A stretch of 15,756 bases of DNA, taken from positions 1 through 15,756 of the forward strand of contig USCJ01000011.1 of NCBI GenBank assembly GCA_900553215.1, given 5' to 3'. A model generated the notes under the pieces. It was not told where the DNA came from, did not search any database, and saw only the letters and a list, made by a program, of their open reading frames with translations. Of this stretch, positions 6,703 through 12,863 are shown one piece after another (within the stretch, counting starts at the first letter, position 1; every line of letters begins with the position of its first letter). The DNA is from an uncultured Collinsella sp. Lineage in GTDB: Bacteria > Actinomycetota > Coriobacteriia > Coriobacteriales > Coriobacteriaceae. A program made the position numbers and the translations under genes.

Positions 6703-7559
6703 TCATCCCCTTCAAGAAAACGCAGGGCATTACCCCAGTAGAGCCTTTCTCGCGCATCATCGCGCATGGGCACGGTATCGAGCGCCCGCTTGAGTTTGAA
6801 TGCACGGAAGCGCGGCGTATTGCTGGCGAACATCACTTGGTGCGATAGCGCGCGCTCATACCACAGCGGCCCCATATCGACCGTGAAAAGACGCTGCATC
6901 ATCTCCTCGGGCGAATCGATGTAAGTGATAGAGGTGTCCGCGTAGCAGTTGGGATACTTGAGCAGCATCGCCACGGTCTCGCGCACCCACGGCCAGCCAA
7001 AATGGGTCAAACTAAAACGCACATTTGGATGCGTTGCGATTGTGTGCTCAAATGCAAGCGGGTTACTGCGCGAGAGCTCTGCGCCCGGCTCCCAAGACAT
7101 ACCGGCATGGAAAACCACCGGCTTGTTATAGCGCTCGCACAGCTCGTAAAGCGGCTCGGCCACGGCATCTTCGGGGGCAAAACCCTGCTTTGCAGGATGC
7201 AGGCAAAGCCCCTTTGCCCCCAACTCGGTAAAGGCGCGCTCCAATTCGTCTGCGGCACCGCTCATCTGCGGGTCTACGCTCGCAAATCCCCACAGACGAT
7301 CGGGATGTGCGGCAACCAGCATGGCAATCTGGTCATTGGTGCCAAAGTGCCCTCCGCATGCCGTGGTTACATCGAGCGGCATGAGCACGCTCTTCTGCAC
7401 ATCGCAGACGTCCATCTCGACTTGAAGCTCATCCCAATCCATGGGGCCCATATGCCCCATACCAAATTCTCGTGACCAAAAACCGAATCCATCAGGCTCA
7501 TCACCCGGCGTACAGATCTCGCCGTAGAGCATAGGATGGACCAACATGTCGATAACCAT
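6699..7559 (-). CDS. Amidohydrolase-2 fold protein with altered metal site
   Basis: 286-residue TIM-barrel protein of the ACMSD/amidohydrolase-2 type (COG2159-like), a family of metal-dependent decarboxylases and hydrolases. Seen: start MVIDMLVHP, LWGFASVDP (89-97), KGLCLHP (116-122), KPVVFHAG (146-153, H151), SLTHFGWPW (183-191, H186) and VMFASNTPRF (242-251). Relative to the canonical DxHxH...H...H...GSD set, the first histidine is Leu6 and the aspartate is Asn247, while H8, H151 and H186 remain. It may therefore bind metal differently or do another reaction. The start is ATG 7559 with AAAGGAG upstream; an in-frame ATG 21 bases earlier lies before that ribosome site. It follows the first PfkB gene by 27 bases and overlaps the YjbQ-like gene by 4. 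Confidence 0.82.
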   Translation of the reverse strand: MVIDMLVHPMLYGEICTPGDEPDGFGFWSREFGMGHMGPMDWDELQVEMDVCDVQKSVLMPLDVTTACGGHFGTNDQIAMLVAAHPDRLWGFASVDPQMSGAADELERAFTELGAKGLCLHPAKQGFAPEDAVAEPLYELCERYNKPVVFHAGMSWEPGAELSRSNPLAFEHTIATHPNVRFSLTHFGWPWVRETVAMLLKYPNCYADTSITYIDSPEEMMQRLFTVDMGPLWYERALSHQVMFASNTPRFRAFKLKRALDTVPMRDDARERLYWGNALRFLEGDE

Positions 7560-7586
7560 TTCGTACTCCTTTCCAGGCATTTGACC

Positions 7587-8387
7587 CTAGTACGGCTCAA
7601 AAGAACCAATCACTCGGGACGACAGCTCGGCGCCCGCCTTCATACACGCCGGAATATCAAGGCCATCGATCACGCCCTTGGTAAACCCGGCGATATACGA
7701 GTCGCCGGCACCCACGGTATTAACGACCTTCTCCGCCGGCACGATCCCGCACTCATAGAAGCGCTCACCGTCATAGGCAATGCTTCCCTTCTCGCCAAGC
7801 GTGGCAACCGCAACGCGCGGCCCCAATTCCTGCGCGTGACGTACCCAGTCTCGCAGCTCCGGAGTGTCATCTTCAAACGACATAAATGCGTAGTCAACGT
7901 AGGGAAAATGATTCTCGCAGGCATATTCGGGATCCTGGCTGAACACCGAGAAGTCCATAACCACCGTCTTGCCCGCATCATGCCACTCGGGCAGGAGGTC
8001 CAAACAATTGCCAAACAGGTCGGTATGAATGATGTCATGCTCTAGGATAAACGCCCGGTCGTCTTCATTCGGTCGATATGTCTCCATTACGCCATCGATT
8101 GCCTCGAGATGCACACGATCGACGCCGTCTTTCAATGCCATGAGCATCACCGAAGTGTCGCCATCCTCCACCCGCAGGTGTGAGATATCGAACCCCTCAG
8201 CGGCCAGCGCCTCCCTCATCTTGTCTCCGTACTCGTCCTTGCCGACAACCGACACGGCGGATACCGAAACGCCCATTCGTGCAAGATGGATACCCCAGTC
8301 AATGCCGTTACCAGTCGGATAGAACACGCCGATGTTTTGATAGACGTCCGCGCAGCAAAAACCAGCCGCACACGCTTTAATACCCAT
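7587..8387 (-). CDS. PfkB-family sugar kinase, FrlD-like, second copy
   Basis: 266-residue ribokinase-fold kinase. Seen: substrate-binding PTGNGIDWGIHLARMG (24-39), VVGKDEYGDKM (47-57), VATLGEKGSIAYDG (194-207) and the anion-hole/catalytic NTVGAGDSYIAGF (223-235) with base D229. Layout and sequence resemble fructoselysine 6-kinase FrlD (for example AATxG..VDxY at the start and VTLGExGSIAWDG in E. coli), but the usual GGNA substrate motif is TGNG here, so the sugar may differ from that of the other PfkB copy. ATG 8387 with GGAG 6 bases upstream is preferred to a TTG 12 bases earlier. It is the first gene after a terminator-like hairpin and so opens the second half of the operon. Confidence 0.83.
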   Translation of the reverse strand: MGIKACAAGFCCADVYQNIGVFYPTGNGIDWGIHLARMGVSVSAVSVVGKDEYGDKMREALAAEGFDISHLRVEDGDTSVMLMALKDGVDRVHLEAIDGVMETYRPNEDDRAFILEHDIIHTDLFGNCLDLLPEWHDAGKTVVMDFSVFSQDPEYACENHFPYVDYAFMSFEDDTPELRDWVRHAQELGPRVAVATLGEKGSIAYDGERFYECGIVPAEKVVNTVGAGDSYIAGFTKGVIDGLDIPACMKAGAELSSRVIGSFEPY

Positions 8388-8404
8388 ACTCTTCTCCAAT
8401 GTTC

Positions 8405-8440
8405 AAAAGGGGACCCACCACATAACGAGCCCCCCTTTTT
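8405..8440 (-). terminator. Terminator-like hairpin inside the operon (possible attenuator)
   Basis: AAAAGGGG (8405-8412) is the exact reverse complement of CCCCTTTT (8432-8439). Read on the minus strand, the stem ends in CCCCTTTTGAAC, so the U run is part of the stem. It lies in the only long gap within the operon (122 bases), just before the ribosome site of the second PfkB gene. It could end part of the transcripts and lower expression of the five downstream genes. The plus-strand reading also ends in T residues, but no plus-strand gene leads into it. Confidence 0.5.
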
Positions 8441-8509
8441 GCGTTTCGCTTATTGTTTTGCATCGGCTGTCCAAGGCCTCATAGCCAGACCGCCGTACGC
8501 TTTCTTAAG

Positions 8510-9373
8510 CTATTCGACGATTGGTGCTCCGTGGCCCCAAGAACCTTCCATGCCGCACACGGTCGAGGCAAACCCGGCAGCAAAATCGAGCGCGCGCTCG
8601 ATGGCCTCGGCGCCATCCTCACCACGCTTGGCGGAATCGAGATAGCACATCAAAAACGAGGTGAGGAACGAGTCGCCCGCCCCCATGGTGTCCTTCATGT
8701 CCGTTACCGGTTTAGCCAGCTGGCGGTAATAACGCTCGCCGTCGTAAGCAATGCAGCCCTCGGCGCCCGCCGTAGCCGACACAAAACGCGGACCCAGGCC
8801 CTTCACCCATGCCAGACGCTCGCGAATCTCGTCCTCACTCGCGGCATCCGCCGCACTAAAGAAAGCAAAATCGACGTAGGGCGCAATCTGCTCGTAGTAC
8901 TCGTCGGTGGAGTCGTCCGAAAAGTCAAAAGAGACCGTGACGCCCGCAGCCTTCAACTTGGGCAGCTCGCGCTCGGTAAAGCAATAGTTGCCCGAATGAA
9001 CCACATCGAACTGCTTCATGTACGAAAGGTCAAAGCGATCGAGGACATAGCGCGCATCGCCACGGATACCGCCCTCGTTGGAGCCGAGGAAGACACGGTC
9101 ACCGTCAACGACGGTCACGCGAGCCGCTCCGTTCTCGCCAATCATCTGCTCGCACTTGTCAAGTTCGATACCCTCATCCTCGAGGCTTGCAATGACATGC
9201 TCGGCAGCGGCGTCATTGCCAAAAATGCCCATGTATGCGGAGCGTGCGGCACCGCATTTCTTGGCATAAACGGCGAAGTTCACCGCGTTGCCGCCAGGAT
9301 ACATGGTGTGGATATGCTCGTAGCGATCGACGACGTTGTCGCCAAATCCGAGCGCGTTAACGTTAAATGCCAT
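8510..9373 (-). CDS. frlD: PfkB-family kinase, probable fructosamine (fructoselysine-type) 6-kinase FrlD
   Basis: 287-residue ribokinase-fold kinase. Seen: FGDNVVDRYEHIHTMYPGGN (10-29) then AVNFAVY, matching in pattern E. coli FrlD (GDNCVDIYPQ...SGGNAVNVAVY); VSFDFSD (147-153); GCIAYDG (206-212); and DTMGAGDSFLTSF (228-240) with catalytic base D234. FrlD transfers phosphate from ATP to the 6-hydroxyl of fructoselysine or a related Amadori compound. The start is ATG 9373 with GAGGGG upstream; a longer in-frame reading would intrude into the SIS gene. It begins 13 bases after the FrlB-like stop, the kinase-deglycase arrangement of frl-type operons. The exact amine partner is unknown. Confidence 0.85.
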   Translation of the reverse strand: MAFNVNALGFGDNVVDRYEHIHTMYPGGNAVNFAVYAKKCGAARSAYMGIFGNDAAAEHVIASLEDEGIELDKCEQMIGENGAARVTVVDGDRVFLGSNEGGIRGDARYVLDRFDLSYMKQFDVVHSGNYCFTERELPKLKAAGVTVSFDFSDDSTDEYYEQIAPYVDFAFFSAADAASEDEIRERLAWVKGLGPRFVSATAGAEGCIAYDGERYYRQLAKPVTDMKDTMGAGDSFLTSFLMCYLDSAKRGEDGAEAIERALDFAAGFASTVCGMEGSWGHGAPIVE

Positions 9374-9386
9374 GGTATTTACCCCT

Positions 9387-10355
9387 CTAGTACTCGACGA
9401 CGCCCATGTAGCGACGGAAATCGGGATCATGGTCAAGCACCTTGCCGCGTGCGGCACGCAGCTCGCAGTTCATGGCGTAGAACAGCACCGGGTCCAGATA
9501 GGCACGGACGCTCGCCGGCACGGCTTCCATACCGTACTCCTTGGCATCGAGCACCATCAGCGTATCGGTATGCGTCTTAAGGAACGCCAGGGCGCGCTCG
9601 TCCATAGCACGGCACTCGCTGGAGCCCATCTGCAGGAAGTAAAAAACGCCATCCTGAGTAGCCTCGAAGGGGCCATGGAAGTACTCGGCAGAGTGGATGT
9701 AGCTGCAGTGCTGCCACTGCATCTCCATAAGAGAGCAGATAGCGAAACCGTAGGTCTGGCTAAAGTTGGGACCGCTGCCCAGAATATAGAAGAACTCATG
9801 CTCCTGGCAAAGCTTGGCAAAACGATCGCCCAGCTCGGCATTAACCTTCTCGCGTGCCGGGGGAAGAATCTTATCCATCTCGGCGATACCGGCATACATA
9901 TCGGCAAGATCGGCGTAGCCCTCCTGCTGATCGAGCAGCTCTGCCGCAAGCGACAGCGAAATGCCAGCGGGGACCTCGGCCTGCGGCACACCCTCGCCCC
10001 ACGGGTAGACCCACGTGGTCCACTTGCCGGAGTCAATCTTGGATCCAGCGTTGTCGGTCTGGGCGATTACCGTAGCGCCGGCAGCAAGGGCAATCTCACA
10101 GCCCTCGACGACCTCGGGGGTGTTGCCACTGTGGCTGCAAGCAATGACCAGGGATTTCTCACCCAAGCGGCGTGGGCGCATGATATCAAACTCGCGAGCC
10201 GTATAGATATACGAAGTGAAGGTGGTTGCCTCGCGCTGCAGAAGCTCATGAGCCGGGATCAAATCGATCATGGAACCACCGCAAGCAATCCAGTAGACGC
10301 TGTCAAACTTGCCCTTCTCGGCAATTGCCTCTTTGATCAGATCGTGTGCGTTCAT
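9387..10355 (-). CDS. frlB: SIS-domain fructosamine 6-phosphate deglycase, FrlB/FraB-like
   Basis: 322-residue double-SIS protein. The family hydrolyses fructosamine 6-phosphates (fructoselysine-6-P, fructose-asparagine-6-P) to glucose 6-phosphate plus free amine. Seen: YWIACGGSM (21-29), phosphosugar loop ACSHSGNTPE (72-81), second SIS LGSGPN (192-197), and EMQWQH...AEYFHGPFE. Glu211 and His227 are 16 residues apart, the same spacing as the Glu and His proposed as catalytic in Salmonella FraB. The C terminus DHDPDFRRYMGVVEY mirrors the E. coli FrlB ending (DHNPDERRYYGGLVEY). These features separate it from GlmS-type isomerases, which also carry a glutaminase domain absent here. ATG 10355 has AAAGGAA upstream. 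It lies between the FrlC-like and FrlD-like genes. Confidence 0.9.
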   Translation of the reverse strand: MNAHDLIKEAIAEKGKFDSVYWIACGGSMIDLIPAHELLQREATTFTSYIYTAREFDIMRPRRLGEKSLVIACSHSGNTPEVVEGCEIALAAGATVIAQTDNAGSKIDSGKWTTWVYPWGEGVPQAEVPAGISLSLAAELLDQQEGYADLADMYAGIAEMDKILPPAREKVNAELGDRFAKLCQEHEFFYILGSGPNFSQTYGFAICSLMEMQWQHCSYIHSAEYFHGPFEATQDGVFYFLQMGSSECRAMDERALAFLKTHTDTLMVLDAKEYGMEAVPASVRAYLDPVLFYAMNCELRAARGKVLDHDPDFRRYMGVVEY

Positions 10356-10417
10356 ATCCAGTTCCTTTCTTGTTTAGTCCGCAATCAATGACGTTGACTG
10401 CGTGGCCGATAGTTGTT

Positions 10418-11269
10418 TTAGTCAATCAGATATTTCTCGAATGCGGCCATATTCTTGGCATCTGCCGCCGCCGGGTCATCGTAGTAACGGCCATCCGTGA
10501 TTTCCTGGCCCAGCATGCCGTCGAAACCATGGGCGTTGAGTGTGGCGACGAAGGCGTCCATATCGTGCTTGCCATCGCCCCACACCAGATGGCCATACGG
10601 GTCGCCGTCGATAAAGTGCATCTCGTGAATTGCCCCATCACCAAAGGCGGCAAACCAGTCCTCAAGCGTCTCGCCTGCAACGCCCATCGCGGTTGTATCA
10701 ACCATGGGCTGTAAGTACGGGCTCGCGACCTCGTCAATCATGCGCTTCGCATCGGAAACCGTCGTCACAAGGTTGCTCTCCTCGGGACGCAGGCTTTCCA
10801 TCGTAAGCACCAGACCGTGCTCGCCGGCATACTCCGCCAGAATGGACAAGTGCTCGCGGCTGCGCTTCCAGGCTTCCTCGCGGTCCTCGTCCCAGTCGCC
10901 CCAGCCCGAGTTGACGGACATACGGTCGCACCCAAGTACCTCGGCAAGCTCAATGCCGTGCTTAAAGTACGCCAGGCTGCGCTGTTCATGCAGCGGTTTG
11001 CGTGCGCAGTACTGCCAAGGATAGACAACATTCTCGGGACACAGAGTACGATACCTAAGCCCACGGTCTGCAGCTTTTTTCGCCAGGACCTCAGCCTCAA
11101 AGTAGCCCGTATGGTCGAGTGTCACATGCGGCTCCGCACACCACAGCTCAATGGACTCAAAGCCCAAACGCTGCTGCACATCAAGGAAGTAATCGAGCGA
11201 CCACATGATGTAGTGGATATTCATGCCCGCAATCTGTTCGCGGCGCAGCGTCGGCTTGGATTCAGACAT
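10418..11269 (-). CDS. frlC: FrlC-like sugar epimerase/isomerase (AP-endonuclease-2 TIM barrel)
   Basis: 283-residue xylose-isomerase-like barrel protein. E. coli FrlC interconverts fructoselysine and psicoselysine (C3 epimerisation), which lets both Amadori epimers enter the pathway. Seen: ESIELWCAEPH (38-48), TLCPENVVYPW (75-85) resembling the TPETNGYPY of FrlC, and the likely divalent-metal ligands E158 (TMESL), D191 (MVDTT), H218 (EMHFIDGD) and E256 (GQEI), with a GDGK loop (231-234) before the last strand. ATG 11269 is one base after the amidohydrolase stop and has GGAGG 6 bases upstream. Family resemblance alone would allow another keto-sugar epimerase; the adjacent FrlB and FrlD genes make FrlC the best call. 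Confidence 0.82.
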   Translation of the reverse strand: MSESKPTLRREQIAGMNIHYIMWSLDYFLDVQQRLGFESIELWCAEPHVTLDHTGYFEAEVLAKKAADRGLRYRTLCPENVVYPWQYCARKPLHEQRSLAYFKHGIELAEVLGCDRMSVNSGWGDWDEDREEAWKRSREHLSILAEYAGEHGLVLTMESLRPEESNLVTTVSDAKRMIDEVASPYLQPMVDTTAMGVAGETLEDWFAAFGDGAIHEMHFIDGDPYGHLVWGDGKHDMDAFVATLNAHGFDGMLGQEITDGRYYDDPAAADAKNMAAFEKYLID

Positions 11270-11270
11270 C

Positions 11271-12854
11271 TTATGCCTCCCTATTTCTATCGAACACGAT
11301 TTGTCCGTCCGACATCGTCATATCAACCGCAAGATTGCGTGCGTCGTGATAATCGAGGTCGAACACATCCCGATCGAGCACGCAGATATCGGCAAGCTTG
11401 CCGACCTCGAGCGTACCCAGCTCGTCTTCGCGCATCAGATCGTACGCGCCGCCGGCAGTCCAAGCGCGCAAGAGCTCGACAAGTGTCAGCGCGTTGGCCT
11501 CATTCACGGGCAGTCCATCGTCGAAGTATCCGCCGCACGCGCTGTAGATTGACTCGCCCAGGCTCGGAATCAGCAGCGGCAAATCCGTACCACAGCACAC
11601 CGTGCATCCGGAATCTTCCATGCCGCGGCGATTCCAGCTGTGCAAAAGTCGCGTCTCGCCAATTTGTCGACACATCATCGACAGGCAATCCTCGCGCCGG
11701 TCCAGCGTCAAAATCTGCGGATAGACCTCGCAAATTCCACCTAACTTGCCAAACTCGACAAGATCGGTCGGATCAGAGTTCTCGAGATCGGTAATCGCAT
11801 GGCGGCGAAGCAACCGTCCATGCTCGTCTCGAGGCAGCGAGGCATAGAGCGCCACGGTGCGACGAACGGCGCCATCGCCCTGGCAATGCAAGGAATATCG
11901 GAAGCCGTCAGCATCAATTGCGCGCAGCTCGTTCTCAATCAGATCCCACTCGGGCTCCTCGACAACCGTCTTGCCGGCAGCGCCCGCATCGGCCGTGTCC
12001 TCATAGGGGTCAATCATCTCGGCAAGCCCCGCCCATACGCCGCGATCGGTCATACGGTTGAAGCCAGAAAAACGAACGAACGGACCCCGGAAGCGCTCTC
12101 GTGCCTCGCGAGCATATGACAGATTTGCACCGGCACCCACCGGCTGCGACATCATAGAGACGCGAACCGTCAGCTCACCAGATTCCTCACGGCGAGCCAT
12201 TTCGTCGGCAAAACCGTAGTAGTCATCAAACGCCATCTCCTTGATGGCGGTAACGCCGCGCTCGTTAAGCATGCCCATGTAGTCCGAATACCCCGCACGT
12301 ACCTCGGGCAGCGAGAGGAAATCGCTCATCATGCGCCAGATCTTCTCGGCATAACACGCCTGGGGTGTGAAGCCGTATCGCGCACTGGCGGCAGCATTGA
12401 GAACGCAGGTCTCCGCACCCGGTGTAAAGCAGACGACAGGGATATCGCCAAAACAATCGTCAAACACAGCTGCCGTATTTGCGTTCTCGGCATCCGATGC
12501 CAACGTTTCGGGCAGGTTGTGGCCAAAAGCCGCCGCGCAATCCGGATGATCTTCTTTCCATGCACGCAAGAGCGACACGGCCTCTTTGGCATCAGCGATG
12601 CCGGACAGATCAGACCCCAACGTCCGCAGCGCCCAGCCTGTATAGAAGGTATGCACATCGATCAGGCCAGGCATGACAGTGCGGTCGCCCAGGTCAACTA
12701 CCTCGTCCGCCTGGGTCAAATACGAAGCTACCTCACACTTGGTGCCAACCGCCTCAATTCGATTGTCACGGACCGCTACGAAACCTTCAAACGGCAGGTC
12801 CCCCGTACCGGTAAAGACGCTCTTAGACGTCAGGACCGTCAAACGATCGGACAT
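11271..12854 (-). CDS. YtcJ-like amidohydrolase (amidohydrolase-3), odd HxF metal motif
   Basis: 527 residues, typical for the YtcJ/NfdA group that cleaves exocyclic amide or formamide bonds. Seen: small N-terminal beta domain, MPGLIDVHTF (61-70), GVTAIKE (200-206), YSLHCQGDGAV (320-330, H323), RRHAITDLE (350-358, H352), CGTDLPL (421-427, D424), and a C-terminal GKLADICVLDRDVF (485-498). The usual HxH of the first strand reads HxF here (H68, F70), so one metal ligand is replaced. ATG 12854 uses AGGTGA that overlaps the transporter stop; a GTG 9 bases earlier is possible. It sits between the carrier and the FrlC-like gene, so I infer that it trims an imported amide or glycated conjugate before the Frl steps. 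E. coli frl has no such gene. Confidence 0.82.
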   Translation of the reverse strand: MSDRLTVLTSKSVFTGTGDLPFEGFVAVRDNRIEAVGTKCEVASYLTQADEVVDLGDRTVMPGLIDVHTFYTGWALRTLGSDLSGIADAKEAVSLLRAWKEDHPDCAAAFGHNLPETLASDAENANTAAVFDDCFGDIPVVCFTPGAETCVLNAAASARYGFTPQACYAEKIWRMMSDFLSLPEVRAGYSDYMGMLNERGVTAIKEMAFDDYYGFADEMARREESGELTVRVSMMSQPVGAGANLSYAREARERFRGPFVRFSGFNRMTDRGVWAGLAEMIDPYEDTADAGAAGKTVVEEPEWDLIENELRAIDADGFRYSLHCQGDGAVRRTVALYASLPRDEHGRLLRRHAITDLENSDPTDLVEFGKLGGICEVYPQILTLDRREDCLSMMCRQIGETRLLHSWNRRGMEDSGCTVCCGTDLPLLIPSLGESIYSACGGYFDDGLPVNEANALTLVELLRAWTAGGAYDLMREDELGTLEVGKLADICVLDRDVFDLDYHDARNLAVDMTMSDGQIVFDRNREA

Positions 12855-12863
12855 TATAATCAC

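Noticed and set aside
5425..8387. Thiamine biosynthesis cluster, suggested by the YjbQ annotation and kinases resembling ThiD/ThiM
   Set aside because: No ThiC, ThiD, ThiE, ThiG or TPP riboswitch is seen, and the PfkB kinases resemble FrlD rather than HMP kinase.
8453..9580. Long plus-strand open frames opposite the frlD, frlB and frlC genes (also 9336-10391 and 10817-11794)
   Set aside because: GC-rich coding DNA leaves such antisense frames; they lack ribosome sites and domain motifs and lie fully over confident genes.
10366..10423. Direct repeat GACTAAA(A)CAA in the frlC-frlB gap
   Set aside because: Only about 10 imperfect bases, one copy includes the frlC stop codon; too short to claim a site.
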